Positions 50,999 through 60,084 are shown, numbered from the stretch's first letter. The stretch is DNA of 64,000 nt from Algoriphagus sp. NG3 (GCF_034119865.1 NZ_CP139421.1:1364001-1428000); one strand, 5' to 3'. The notes: generated from the letters alone by a model not told the origin. A program made the numbers and translations.

Positions 50999-52186
50999 TT
51001 AATTGTATAGTAAATATTTTGCGCGAAGGATTTCATACTTTTTCAACTCCTCTTGCCAGCTGGCTATAATTTCTGATTCTGTCTTACCAGCCATGATCAT
51101 CTTCTTCAATTCATCCGTTCCCGCCAACGTATTGAAAAAGTTGTTGAAAAACGCCTGCGCTTTGCCAGATTTATGATACGCATCCAGTAGGTATTTCAGC
51201 GTGAACTCATGAGATAGTGTTTCTCCTCTCAAATCTATTCCATAGCATTTTTTGTCTTGATGAGGAGGGTTTTTAGACATCCCGTCTATGCTCACTGGGG
51301 TAAAGGTAAAGTCTCCAAATTTTGGGTCGGGGTAGCCATAGACCTGAAACGGAAAGTGGGTGCCACGTCCCAGCGAAACTATAGTTCCTTCGAAAAAACA
51401 CGTACTGGGATACAATCTGATCGAAAGCTCATTTGGCAGATTAGGGGAAGGCTTGACTGGAAGATTGTAAACTGTACTATGAGTCCATTGCGCTACCGGA
51501 ATCACTTCTAAATCAACTTTTAATCCTCCCTTAAGCCATTTTTCTCCATTGATCATTTGTGCAAACTCTCCAACAGTCAATCCATGAACTACAGGAATGT
51601 AATGCATCCCTACAAAGCTCTCAAAACCTTTTTTAAGTACTGGGCCGGCTATATAATCTCCATTGGGGTTTGGCCGGTCAAAAATGATGACTTTTTTACC
51701 CTGTTCACCAGCTGCTTCCATGAGATAATGCATGGTACTGATATAGGTGTAAAATCGTACTCCTACATCCTGCAAGTCAAAAACCAGAATGTCAAGGTCT
51801 GCGATTTGTTCAGGTTTTGGTTTCTTATTATTTCCATAGAGCGAGATTATAGGCAATCCTGTTTTGGAATCTACTGTATTATCCACTTTTTCCCCTGCAT
51901 CTGCCTGACCGCGAAATCCGTGCTCAGGCACAAAGACTTTCTTTACTTTAATGCCTTTTTCCAAAAGAAAATCAACTACATGCTTGTTGTTGCTCTGAGT
52001 TAAAATACTAGTTTGGTTGGCGACTATTCCCACATTCTTTCCCTGAAGTTGGTCTAGGTATAGTTCTGGCCGGTCGGCACCGGGTATCGGCTCCTCTTGT
52101 CTGGCGCTGGTAGTGAGCGAGTAGCTTATTATTAAGAGCACAACACTCAAAAAGTAAATAAACGGCTTAAGTTTCGTTAGCTTCAT
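50999..52186 (-). CDS. namZ: NamZ-type exo-beta-N-acetylmuramidase (DUF1343)
   Basis: A 395-residue exported protein, DUF1343. After a signal peptide (FLSVVLLIISYSLTTSARQ), the core begins YLDQLQGKNVGIVANQTSIL and includes FVPEHGFRGQADAGEKV, IVFDLQDVGVRFYTYISTMHYLMEAAG, DRPNPNGDYIAGP and NELSIRLYPSTCFFEGT, all characteristic. NamZ enzymes release N-acetylmuramic acid from the ends of glycan fragments, aiding peptidoglycan recycling. The frame opens 507 bp further upstream, but that part overlaps the divergent permease gene and looks artefactual. I chose the ATG at 52186 because it gives a clean signal peptide. Confidence 0.9.
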   Translation of the reverse strand: MKLTKLKPFIYFLSVVLLIISYSLTTSARQEEPIPGADRPELYLDQLQGKNVGIVANQTSILTQSNNKHVVDFLLEKGIKVKKVFVPEHGFRGQADAGEKVDNTVDSKTGLPIISLYGNNKKPKPEQIADLDILVFDLQDVGVRFYTYISTMHYLMEAAGEQGKKVIIFDRPNPNGDYIAGPVLKKGFESFVGMHYIPVVHGLTVGEFAQMINGEKWLKGGLKVDLEVIPVAQWTHSTVYNLPVKPSPNLPNELSIRLYPSTCFFEGTIVSLGRGTHFPFQVYGYPDPKFGDFTFTPVSIDGMSKNPPHQDKKCYGIDLRGETLSHEFTLKYLLDAYHKSGKAQAFFNNFFNTLAGTDELKKMIMAGKTESEIIASWQEELKKYEILRAKYLLYN

Positions 52187-52225
52187 GTTATTTTGCAATC
52201 TGATCAAACAAATTAAAGCAGTCCT

Positions 52226-53443
52226 TTGAACCTTTCCTATTTCATTGCCAAAAGAATCAGTTTTAAAAAAGCTGGTGGATTTTCGGCTACCATACACAAA
52301 ATCGCAGTAGGAAGCCTTGCTTTGGGTCTGGCTGTTTCCTTGATCTCCTTTATGGTTTTGGGGGGATTTCAGAGGACAGTTTCTGAAAAAGTTTACGGGT
52401 TTACCGGGCATTACCAGGTGCAGCGGTTCACTATGAGCAATGCTTTCGAAGAGGCTCCTTTCTCCTTGGATTCTGAATTCAGTCAGGGGTATAAACAGCT
52501 TCCTTTTATCACAAAAGTCCAATCTTTTGCTCACAAAGCGGCTTTGATCAAAGGCGATGAAGAAGTGGAAGGTGTCCTGATGAAAGGTATAGGAAAGGAC
52601 TTTGATGTACAGGCATTTCAGAAATATGTGATTGAAGGCAGAATGATCTCCATTCCTGATGAAGGTACAAGCAATGAAGTGATGCTCAGCCAACTGATAG
52701 CAAACAAGCTGGAGCTAAGTGTAGGGGATAAGATCACACTATATTTTGTACAGGATCCGCCCAGGTATAGGAGAGTGGAAGTTGTGGGGATTTTCCAGAC
52801 TTATCTGGAAAATTTTGATGAGAAGATTATAATCGGCGAACTCCAAACTATCAGAAACCTCAATGATTGGAGAAAAGATCAAATTGGGGGAATGGAGATC
52901 TATATAGATGACTTCAGTAAAATCGACTCCCATGTCCCAGCCATAGAAAATCTCCTGGACTTTGACCTAAAACTGGTCAGTAGCGAAGATAAATATCTTG
53001 AGATTTTCGATTGGCTAAGCCTGTTGGACAATAATGTCTATGTGTTTATTGGGTTGATTGGTTTTGTGGCAGTCTTTAATATGGGGGCTATACTCTTTAT
53101 CCTGATTATGGAACGCACGCAGATGATCGGGCTGCTGAAAGCTTTGGGCTCCACTAATAAGCAAATTCAGAAAATTTTCTTTTGGAATGGGATCAATATT
53201 CTTCTTCGCGGCATGCTGATAGGAAATGCAATAGGGCTAGGAATAGGGGTCTTGCAGGATCAATTTAAACTGATTCCATTGGATCCGGCGAGTTACTATA
53301 TGAGTTACGTTCCTATACATTGGAACTGGCCAGCATATATCCTGATCAATTTTGGAATCGTGTTGCTTACTGCCGCTGTTTTATGGATCCCTGTCATGGT
53401 GATTTCCAGGGTGGAGCCTATTCGGTCTATCCGTTTTGATTAA
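52226..53443 (+). CDS. LolC/LolE-type ABC transporter permease (FtsX family)
   Basis: A 405-residue membrane protein of the FtsX/LolCE group, which extracts lipoproteins from the inner membrane. TM1 (HKIAVGSLALGLAVSLISFMVLGGFQ) is followed by a large periplasmic domain (about 50-260) and three C-terminal helices (about 268-295, 318-345, 375-395). The start is TTG at 52226, the only plausible one because the family begins close to YFIAKRISF. No ATPase gene is next to it. It is divergent from namZ by 39 bp and overlaps the GT2 gene by 17 bp convergently. Confidence 0.88.
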   Translation: MNLSYFIAKRISFKKAGGFSATIHKIAVGSLALGLAVSLISFMVLGGFQRTVSEKVYGFTGHYQVQRFTMSNAFEEAPFSLDSEFSQGYKQLPFITKVQSFAHKAALIKGDEEVEGVLMKGIGKDFDVQAFQKYVIEGRMISIPDEGTSNEVMLSQLIANKLELSVGDKITLYFVQDPPRYRRVEVVGIFQTYLENFDEKIIIGELQTIRNLNDWRKDQIGGMEIYIDDFSKIDSHVPAIENLLDFDLKLVSSEDKYLEIFDWLSLLDNNVYVFIGLIGFVAVFNMGAILFILIMERTQMIGLLKALGSTNKQIQKIFFWNGINILLRGMLIGNAIGLGIGVLQDQFKLIPLDPASYYMSYVPIHWNWPAYILINFGIVLLTAAVLWIPVMVISRVEPIRSIRFD

Positions 53444-54170
53444 GCTGGTAAGGGCTGAATATACTTTTGATTTTCATGGAAATCACTCCAAAACCAGCTT
53501 CCTTGAAGATTCCGGGACTCATTTTGGATGTGCCTTTGGTGCGGTCGGTGAATATGATGGGAACTTCTATCAGTTTGAAACCCAATTTCCAGCTAGTGAA
53601 TTTCATCTCGATCTGAAAGGCATACCCAACAAACTTTATTTCATCCAACTTGATGCCTTTCAGTACGGATTTGTGGTAGCATTTAAATCCTGCTGTAGCG
53701 TCTTTGATCGGTAATCCAGTGATGAATTTCACATATACACTCGCAAAATAGGACATCAACACGCGTCCCATGGGCCAGTTGACTACATTTACGCCAGTGA
53801 TATACCGGGAACCAATAGCTAAATCAAAGCTCCCGTTGGCACAGGCATCGTAAAGACGGTTCAAATCTTCAGGATTGTGCGAAAAATCCGCATCCATTTC
53901 AAAAATGAAGTCATAGTCTTTTTCCAGTGCCCACTTAAACCCCGTAATATAAGCCGTGCCTAAGCCTAGTTTACCTTCTCTTTCTATGAGGTGTAATCTT
54001 TCTGGGTAAGCGATTTGCTGGCTTTTTACCAATGCTCCGGTACCGTCCGGGCTACCGTCATCGATAATTAATAGCTCATATCCCCCTGAAAGATTCAGCA
54101 CTGCCTGAATCATTTCCAGGATGTTTTCTTTCTCGTTGAAAGTAGGGATAATGACGAGTTTTCGATGGAC
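53427..54170 (-). CDS. Polyprenol-phosphate mannosyltransferase-like glycosyltransferase (GT2, DPM1-like)
   Basis: A 247-residue GT2 enzyme. The nucleotide-sugar fold begins LVIIPTFNEKENI, with DDGSPDGT and the catalytic DADFSHNPEDL (DxD-like). The DPM1-type block (VNWPMGRVLMSYFASVYVKFITGLPIKDATAGFKCY) is present and C-terminal membrane helices are absent, as in free-standing DPM synthases. It probably transfers mannose to a lipid carrier. I chose the ATG at 54170, giving MVHRKLVIIP, over an ATG seven codons upstream. It overlaps the permease gene by 17 bp in a convergent way. Confidence 0.88.
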   Translation of the reverse strand, partial: VHRKLVIIPTFNEKENILEMIQAVLNLSGGYELLIIDDGSPDGTGALVKSQQIAYPERLHLIEREGKLGLGTAYITGFKWALEKDYDFIFEMDADFSHNPEDLNRLYDACANGSFDLAIGSRYITGVNVVNWPMGRVLMSYFASVYVKFITGLPIKDATAGFKCYHKSVLKGIKLDEIKFVGYAFQIEMKFTSWKLGFKLIEVPIIFTDRTKGTSKMSPGIFKEAGFGVISMKIKSIFSPYQLNQNG

Positions 54171-54584
54171 CATATTTTGAGCAAAAGCCAAAAGTAAGGC
54201 TTAAGGGTGATTTTAGAAGAACGGTCTTTAAAAATTTTGGTTAAAGTTTAGTTTTGTGGTAAAAAAACACCATGACGCATGTAGCCATCGTCATTTATTT
54301 CTCACTTGGAGCTTATGATACAAACTCCTTTGATGAAAATAAGGTACTATCTAGAATACTATCATTTTGGAGGAACAATAAAACGGATCAATCCTTCTGC
54401 TTCAATGCTGGCCTCATGCCAAATGCTAGTCAATGAATATGCTAAAGAAAGCCTCTATGTGCGGGTAGATCTAGGGGATCTTCCATTTGATGGAGCTACT
54501 GGAAATGATCGAACCTTACTTTTTCCTTGAAGAAAACACACAGGCTATCAGCAACTATAAAAATGACATAAAAGAACGATTAGG
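54171..54584 (+). other. Gap with a possible decayed coding stretch
   Basis: About 410 bp. A 54-codon frame begins at the ATG at 54272 (MTHVAIVIYFSLGAYDTNSF...), ends with a stop at 54434-54436. Two further frames continue protein-like text: a frame around 54430-54530 (CQMLVNEYAKESLYVRVDLG) and a frame from 54490 to a TAA at 54586-54588 (MELLEMIEPYFFLEEN...). This pattern could be a gene broken by frameshifts, but no family was recognised and chance is not excluded. Confidence 0.25.
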
Positions 54585-55385
54585 TTAAGAAGCGCAGAAT
54601 TCCAGTTGGGCTTTGGCAAAATCGCTGCCTTTTCTGGCCGCATTCTGGATGAGCAGACAGCCCTCGGAGTCACCCAAAGAAGTCATACAAAGCCCTTTGC
54701 GGGACATGGCTTCCAGGTGATTGGGGTTTTTCTTGAGCACGGCATCAAAGTCCTCCAAAGCCCATTTTAAGTAACCTGCATTCATATATGCAAATCCACG
54801 GTTGTATAGACCCACCATATTATCAGGCTCGCGCTGCACATAGTGATTGAAAGCAGCAGCACATCCCTCAGCATCTCCTTGATAGGCGAGCGACATTCCT
54901 ATGTAAAAATATACTTTTGGATGCTCCGGATTCATTTCGGAAGCTCTCCTCAGGAATTCTTCTGCTTTATCAAATTTCTGAGTCATGATCATCGTACGTC
55001 CGAGTAAATACAAGACCTCAAAATCCTCGGCATCTAAAGTAGCTGCACGTAAAATCCTGGTCTCTGCCTTATCGTAATCCTTTTGCTCAAAAAGTAATTT
55101 AGCAAGGCCTGCATATGCCTGTGCATATTCATTGTCTATGGAGATGATGCGTTCATAATCTGCCTTGGATTTCTCTAATTGACCAAGCTCTTCATAGCAC
55201 CTGGCTCTCAAATGTAAGGCTTTGACGTCTGTCACATGGAAAAAGAGGTATTGATTGAGATTTTCGAGGGCATCCTCATATTTGTTATTGTTGTATAATT
55301 GCTCGATGTTCTGTAGGCTACTTGTACATGAGCTACTTACAATCATCAATAAAATAATAGTCAGGGTACGGAAATGTCGTTTCAT
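54585..55385 (-). CDS. TPR-repeat lipoprotein
   Basis: A 266-residue lipoprotein with acylation at Cys20 (MIVSSSC). About six tetratricopeptide repeats follow (EDALENLNQYLFFHVTDVKALHLRA, EYAQAYAGLAKLLFEQKDYDKA, PKVYFYIGMSLAYQGDAEGCAAAF, NPNHLEAMSRKGLC). TPR proteins of this type scaffold protein complexes. No partner is evident. It follows the his terminator on the minus strand, so it needs its own promoter. Confidence 0.9.
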   Translation of the reverse strand: MKRHFRTLTIILLMIVSSSCTSSLQNIEQLYNNNKYEDALENLNQYLFFHVTDVKALHLRARCYEELGQLEKSKADYERIISIDNEYAQAYAGLAKLLFEQKDYDKAETRILRAATLDAEDFEVLYLLGRTMIMTQKFDKAEEFLRRASEMNPEHPKVYFYIGMSLAYQGDAEGCAAAFNHYVQREPDNMVGLYNRGFAYMNAGYLKWALEDFDAVLKKNPNHLEAMSRKGLCMTSLGDSEGCLLIQNAARKGSDFAKAQLEFCAS

Positions 55386-55397
55386 GACTAAATGAAC

Positions 55398-55446
55398 AAA
55401 AAAAATAGGATTAGGAAAAATTTTTTCGACTAAATTTTCCTAATCC
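55398..55446 (-). terminator. Rho-independent terminator of the his operon
   Basis: On the minus strand GGATTAGGAAAA and TTTTCCTAATCC form a perfect 12-bp stem with a 15-nt loop, followed by T residues (A-run at 55398-55405). It lies between hisB and the TPR gene, so the his unit ends at hisB. Confidence 0.85.
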
Positions 55447-55504
55447 AATAATATATTTTTTGTGGATCTTAAAACTAAGTTTAAAGATCCTAACCGTCTA
55501 ATTA

Positions 55505-56602
55505 TTAAAGTACTCCCTTTGTACTAGGAAGTTGGTTGATGTTTCTTGGATCACGCATCACCGCCATTTTGATCGCTCTTGCCAAGGCTTTGAAAATAGC
55601 TTCAATTTTATGATGTTCATTATCTCCTTCTGCTTTGATGTTAAGGTTACATTTGGCAGTGTCAGAGAAGGATTTGAAGAAATGATAGAACATTTCCGTA
55701 GGCATATCACCCACTTTTTCCCGCTTAAATTCAGCCTCCCACATCATCCAAGGTCGACCACCAAAGTCTATCGCAGCCTGTGCAAGTACATCGTCCATAG
55801 GCAATAAGAAACCATAACGATAGATACCTTTCTTGTCTCCAAGTGCTTTCAAATAAGCCTCGCCAAGGGCAAGTGCTGTATCTTCTATCGTGTGATGCTC
55901 GTCTATATGCAAGTCCCCATTAACTTTGATTTCCAGATCAGTGCTCCCATGTTTGCCTAGTTGCTCCAGCATATGGTCGAAGAAATGCAGCCCGGTTTTA
56001 ATATCACAATGACCGTTTCCGTCTAGATTTACTTTAATGAAAATATCAGTTTCAGAAGTTTTCCGCCTTACTTCCGCCGACCGGGGAGGCATCTTCAAAA
56101 AGGAATAGATCTCATCCCAATCCTTGGTACTCAAGGCAGCTCTTTCAGAAGGTTCGCCTATGAATATAGCTTTGGCACCCAGATTCTCAGCAAGCTGCAC
56201 GTCAGTCATCCTGTCGCCGATCACATAGGAGTTTTCCAGATCATATTCTTCTGAGAAGTATGCAGTCAAAAGTCCGGTGTTAGGCTTTCGTGTTGGGGCA
56301 TTTTCATGTTCAAACGTTTTGTCCACATGGATTTCCTTAAAGAAGATATTCTCCTGCTCCAGGGTCTTTAGCATTTTGAATTGCGCAGGCCAGAAGGTGT
56401 TTTCAGGAAAAGAATCTGTGCCCAGTCCATCCTGATTAGTGACCATGACTAGTTCGTATTCAGTCTCTTCAGCTATCTTCCGTAGATTGGAAATAGCCTT
56501 TGGCAAAAACTCTAACTTCTCTAAACTATCTACCTGAAAATCAGTAGGCGGTTCTTTGATGATGGTCCCGTCTCTATCGATGAAAAGTACTTTCTTCTTC
56601 AT
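55505..56602 (-). CDS. hisB: Bifunctional histidinol-phosphatase / imidazoleglycerol-phosphate dehydratase
   Basis: A 365-residue fusion. The N-terminal HAD phosphatase (residues 1-165, [13 protein letters not shown] with the DxDxT nucleophile) is joined to the IGP dehydratase (about 173-365). The dehydratase has two metal-binding blocks, [15 protein letters not shown] and [16 protein letters not shown]. The fusion covers the seventh and ninth steps of histidine synthesis. It is the last gene of the local operon and starts 3 bp after hisC. Confidence 0.95.
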   Translation of the reverse strand: MKKKVLFIDRDGTIIKEPPTDFQVDSLEKLEFLPKAISNLRKIAEETEYELVMVTNQDGLGTDSFPENTFWPAQFKMLKTLEQENIFFKEIHVDKTFEHENAPTRKPNTGLLTAYFSEEYDLENSYVIGDRMTDVQLAENLGAKAIFIGEPSERAALSTKDWDEIYSFLKMPPRSAEVRRKTSETDIFIKVNLDGNGHCDIKTGLHFFDHMLEQLGKHGSTDLEIKVNGDLHIDEHHTIEDTALALGEAYLKALGDKKGIYRYGFLLPMDDVLAQAAIDFGGRPWMMWEAEFKREKVGDMPTEMFYHFFKSFSDTAKCNLNIKAEGDNEHHKIEAIFKALARAIKMAVMRDPRNINQLPSTKGVL

Positions 56603-56605
56603 TGT

Positions 56606-57673
56606 TTATAAATTAAAGCTTTCCTCATGGATTTTTTTTAAAGCCTGGATCAATGCGTCATTTTCTGCGCGGGTACCCACAGAGATTCGTAGACACTCCT
56701 CACAGAGCTGAACTTTCGATCTGTTTCTGACGATGATTTTCTCTTCGATCAGATCATCATACACGTGGCTGGCATGGGCGATTTTTACCAAAAGGAAATT
56801 TGCATGGGAAGGATGGATTTTCTCCACAAAATCCAGTTCATTTATTTCTTTCCTAAGGTATTCTCTTTCCTGAAGAATATCGGCAATCATTGCATTGACC
56901 TTGTCTACTTTTTGAATAGCATTCAATACAGTCTGTTGAGTCAGGCCTGAGATATTGTAAGGAGGCTTGATGCGATTCAGAATCTTGATCATCTTCTTGC
57001 TGGCAAAAGCCATCCCAAGCCGCAGTGAAGCCAGCCCCCAAGCTTTGGAGAAGGTTTGCATGACGACCAGATTATCATACTCGCTTAGACAGGTAGTAAA
57101 ACTTGGCTCATCGCTGAAGTCAATATAGGCTTCATCCACTACAACCAACCCGTTGAATTCAGATAAAAGCTTCAGAATATCTGCCCGGTTCACCTTGTTG
57201 CCGCTCGGATTATTAGGAGAGCATACAAAGATGATTTTGGTATGCTCATCCACTTGGCTTAGAATCAATTCTGGCTGAAGTTGGAAGTCTGCTGTCAAGG
57301 GAACTTTGCGTGTCTCCACATCATTGATCCCGGCGCTCACTTCATACATTCCATAGGTAGGAGGTAGAAGGATCACGTTATCTTTACCAGGATTACAAAA
57401 TGCCCTAAAGAGTAGGTCTATGGCTTCATCTGAGCCGTTTCCCAGAAATATCTGGGATGGTTTCACATTTTTGATTTTTGCAATTTCAGCCTTCAGCTCC
57501 AGTTGGTAAGGATCAGGATACCTATTGTGATCCTCATCAGTAATGGATCCATAAGGGTTTTCATTGGCATCCAGAAATATGCCTTCCTTGCCGGTATATT
57601 CATCCCGCGCGGATGTGTAGGGTTGAAGGTTTGCGATGTGTGGTCTGAGTAAGGGGGTTAAGTCAAACTTCAT
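56606..57673 (-). CDS. hisC: Histidinol-phosphate aminotransferase
   Basis: A 355-residue class II-type PLP aminotransferase. It has the N-terminal LDANENPYGS, the NPNNPSG-like block (VCSPNNPSGN), VVDEAYIDFS, and the PLP-lysine block TFSKAWGLASLRLG. The C-terminal RISVGTRAENDALIQAL is typical. It overlaps hisD by 4 bp and is followed by hisB after 3 bp. Length is normal. Confidence 0.95.
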   Translation of the reverse strand: MKFDLTPLLRPHIANLQPYTSARDEYTGKEGIFLDANENPYGSITDEDHNRYPDPYQLELKAEIAKIKNVKPSQIFLGNGSDEAIDLLFRAFCNPGKDNVILLPPTYGMYEVSAGINDVETRKVPLTADFQLQPELILSQVDEHTKIIFVCSPNNPSGNKVNRADILKLLSEFNGLVVVDEAYIDFSDEPSFTTCLSEYDNLVVMQTFSKAWGLASLRLGMAFASKKMIKILNRIKPPYNISGLTQQTVLNAIQKVDKVNAMIADILQEREYLRKEINELDFVEKIHPSHANFLLVKIAHASHVYDDLIEEKIIVRNRSKVQLCEECLRISVGTRAENDALIQALKKIHEESFNL

Positions 57674-58965
57674 TTCTTCTGTTTTTTTAGATGTTTGAGT
57701 CTTATTGATACAGCATTTTTGTGAGCTTCCAGCAGCTCATTTTCTGCCATGATTTCTATTGTAGGGCCTATGTTTTTCAATCCTTCAGGACTGATTTTCT
57801 GATAGGTTATTTTCTTCACAAAACTGTCTAGGGATACCCCGCTGTAATTTCTTGCATAACCATACGTAGGCAAGGTGTGATTGGTGCCGGAGGCATAGTC
57901 ACCTGCAGATTCTGGGGTATAGTTTCCGATAAAAACAGATCCAGCATTATAGATAGCATTTACAGCTTCATCTTCTTCCACCACGCTGATGATCAAGTGC
58001 TCGGGAGCATAGAAATTAATCAGCTCTATCGCATCCTCCATTTTGTCGATGATCACGGCTCTGGAATTAGCCAAGGCTTTTTTTGCGATATCCTTTCTTG
58101 GGAGATCTTCAAGTTGAGTATCCATTTCCTTGATTACCAACTTCGCAAATTGCTCCGAATCCGTCACTAATATTACTTGGCTATCCACGCCATGTTCTGC
58201 CTGGGAGAGTAAATCGGCAGCTACAAAAGCAGGATTTGCCGAAATATCTGCATAAACAAGAACTTCAGAAGGGCCAGCGGGCATGTCTATCGCCACTCCG
58301 TATTTTGTGGCAATTTGCTTTGCCGCAGTGACGAATTGATTGCCTGGGCCGAAAATTTTATCCACCTGAGGAACGCTTTCAGTGCCAAAAGTCATTGCAG
58401 CGATCGCTTGGGCACCACCGACTTTCACAAGTTTGGTGATACCTACTAAATCAGCGGTGTAAAGGATTGCCGGATGGATTTTACCCTCTTTATTCGGTGG
58501 AGTACACAGTACGATTTCCTTGCAACCGGCCAATACGGCAGGAATGCCTAGCATGAGTACGGTACTGAAAAGCGGTGCAGTTCCTCCAGGGATATAAAGC
58601 CCCACCTTTTGGATAGGTACGCTTTTTCTCCTGCAAACTACTCCGGGCATTACTTCATCTATCAGCTCCGGCGTAGCCTGAGCCATATGAAATCGCTCTA
58701 TATTAGCTTTGGCCACCTGTATTGCTTCTTTGAGGGCAGGGGACAGGGCAGCCGAAGCAGCCTGTATCTCTATTTCAGATGGAAATAAAGATTCCAATTC
58801 TACATGATCGTATTCTGCCGCGAATTTAAAAAGGGCTTTATCCCGATTTCTCTTCACTTTTCGCAGGATAGGCTTCACTATTTTATTTATCTGCTTGGTT
58901 TTGAAGGTAGGCCGGGCCAACTGCTTTTTCCAAGTTTCCTTTGCGGGATTATCCAGTATTTTCAT
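57670..58965 (-). CDS. hisD: Histidinol dehydrogenase
   Basis: A 431-residue enzyme that oxidises L-histidinol to histidine in two NAD-dependent steps with zinc. Landmarks include YIPGGTAPLFSTVLMLGIPA, KVGGAQAIAAMTFGTESVP, the GPGNQFVTAAKQ block, DMPAGPSEVLV, DLLSQAEHG and GDYASGTNHTLPTYG near the C-terminus. It starts 39 bp after hisG and overlaps hisC. Confidence 0.96.
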   Translation of the reverse strand: MKILDNPAKETWKKQLARPTFKTKQINKIVKPILRKVKRNRDKALFKFAAEYDHVELESLFPSEIEIQAASAALSPALKEAIQVAKANIERFHMAQATPELIDEVMPGVVCRRKSVPIQKVGLYIPGGTAPLFSTVLMLGIPAVLAGCKEIVLCTPPNKEGKIHPAILYTADLVGITKLVKVGGAQAIAAMTFGTESVPQVDKIFGPGNQFVTAAKQIATKYGVAIDMPAGPSEVLVYADISANPAFVAADLLSQAEHGVDSQVILVTDSEQFAKLVIKEMDTQLEDLPRKDIAKKALANSRAVIIDKMEDAIELINFYAPEHLIISVVEEDEAVNAIYNAGSVFIGNYTPESAGDYASGTNHTLPTYGYARNYSGVSLDSFVKKITYQKISPEGLKNIGPTIEIMAENELLEAHKNAVSIRLKHLKKQKK

Positions 58966-59004
58966 CTTTTGTCTGGTCTAGGAGGTGAATAAAGAAGCTT
59001 TTAC

Positions 59005-59865
59005 TTAGAGAATCATTTTTTCTATAGGAACGACCAGGATGCCTTCCGCACCTGCAGCTCTGAGTTCCTCGATGTTTTCCCAGAATTGATCCTCATTCAA
59101 CACAGAGTGTACAGAAGACCAACCTTCCTGGGCCAGTGGCAAAATAGTCGGGCTACGCATGCCTGGTATCAAGTTGGTGATTTTCTCAATGGATTCATTT
59201 GGTGCATTGAGGAGCACATATTTGCTGCTTTTGCCTTTCTGAACGGCATTGATTCTGAAAAGTAGCTTTTCAGCAATTTCTTTCTTCCAATCTTCAAGAT
59301 TGTTATTGGCGATCAAAACTGCCTCAGATTTGAAGATCTCTTCTACCTCCTTCAGGCCATTCATCATCAGTGTGGAGCCGGAGCTCACAATATCACAGAT
59401 TCCTTCAGCAAGTCCAATGCTCGGGGCGATTTCCACAGACCCTGATATCTCATGGATATCGGCGCTGATATTCTGGCTCTTGAGGTAGTCACCCAGAATT
59501 TTCGGGTAGGAAGTCGCAATGTTTTTTCCTTGGAAATATTCAACTCCGGTATATTCCTGACCTTTTGCTACTGCAAGAGAAAGCCTGCATTTAGAAAATC
59601 CTAAAGCTTTCATGGTAGTGACATTTTTGTCTTTTTCTACTACCTCGTTTTGGCCTACGATTCCCAGATCAGCCACTCCATCAGCTACATATCCGGGGAT
59701 GTCGTCGTCGCGGAGAAATAAGAATTCAATAGGGAAATTGGTGGAAGTGGACTTGAGTTTGCCAGTTCCATTATAAAATTTGATGCCGCATTCTTTGATG
59801 AGGCTAAGTGAGTCTTCAGATAATCGACCGCTTTTCTGTACGGCAATACGGATGATTTTTTCCAT
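59005..59865 (-). CDS. hisG: ATP phosphoribosyltransferase (long form)
   Basis: A 286-residue first enzyme of histidine biosynthesis. The catalytic domains are about 1-205 (IRIAVQKSGRLSEDS, YVADGVADLGIVG, the DIVSSGSTLMMNGL phosphate loop), and a C-terminal regulatory domain occupies about 210-286 (GMRSPTILPLAQEGWSSVHSVLN). The long form does not need HisZ and is inhibited by histidine. It is first in the operon and lies 95 bp after a histidine-rich leader peptide. Confidence 0.96.
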   Translation of the reverse strand: MEKIIRIAVQKSGRLSEDSLSLIKECGIKFYNGTGKLKSTSTNFPIEFLFLRDDDIPGYVADGVADLGIVGQNEVVEKDKNVTTMKALGFSKCRLSLAVAKGQEYTGVEYFQGKNIATSYPKILGDYLKSQNISADIHEISGSVEIAPSIGLAEGICDIVSSGSTLMMNGLKEVEEIFKSEAVLIANNNLEDWKKEIAEKLLFRINAVQKGKSSKYVLLNAPNESIEKITNLIPGMRSPTILPLAQEGWSSVHSVLNEDQFWENIEELRAAGAEGILVVPIEKMIL

Positions 59866-59907
59866 GTTGGCAATTTACGCTAAGAAGTAAAAGATTGTAA
59901 GGGTTTT

Positions 59908-59941
59908 GGTGAAAAGCGGAATCCCTGTCATCGGCTTCACC
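59908..59941 (-). promoter_or_regulatory. Hairpin between his leader peptide and hisG
   Basis: GGTGAAGC and GCTTTTCACC pair on the minus strand (bulge of two A residues on the plus-strand left arm). Nearby GGAAT at 59918-59922 can also pair with the hairpin overlapping the leader stop, giving mutually exclusive structures that would suit attenuation. Confidence 0.4.
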
Positions 59942-59955
59942 GGTTGTGTAAAATT

Positions 59956-59971
59956 ATTCCTCAGGAGGAAT
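59956..59971 (-). promoter_or_regulatory. Hairpin across the his leader stop codon
   Basis: ATTCCTC and GAGGAAT (7 bp, or 6 bp with a 4-nt loop) surround the TGA of the leader peptide. One arm can instead pair with a segment at 59918-59922. Confidence 0.4.
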
Positions 59972-60044
59972 GATGGAAGTGATGCATCAAGTTGCCTTGA
60001 CGTGCAGTTACTAAAAAATCAATATTTCTATTGCTGTTTTCCAT
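59961..60044 (-). CDS. his operon leader peptide
   Basis: A 27-codon frame (ATG at 60044, TGA at 59963-59961) ends in NLMHHFHHSS, with four histidine codons among five successive residues. It lies 3-5 nt downstream of the expected start of a consensus promoter and 95 bp ahead of hisG. A ribosome stalled here when histidyl-tRNA is scarce would alter downstream pairing, the standard logic of leader-peptide attenuation. No strong T-tract terminator follows, so the read-out may be non-classical. Confidence 0.8.
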   Translation of the reverse strand: MENSNRNIDFLVTARQGNLMHHFHHSS

Positions 60045-60053
60045 TATCGTTGG

Positions 60054-60084
60054 CAAAGATAGGGGGTCATTGAGAAAATGCAAA
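60054..60084 (-). promoter_or_regulatory. his operon promoter, Bacteroidota consensus
   Basis: On the minus strand TTTG (60084-60081), 19-nt spacer, TATCTTTG (60061-60054). Exact match to TTTG-N19-TAnnTTTG, identical in spacing to the greA promoter. Start of transcription should be near 60048. Confidence 0.8.

Noticed and set aside
54306..54530. 74-codon plus-strand frame between GT2 and TPR genes
   Set aside because: Only part of a possible multi-frame remnant; no recognisable family and no strong start context, so not called as a gene.
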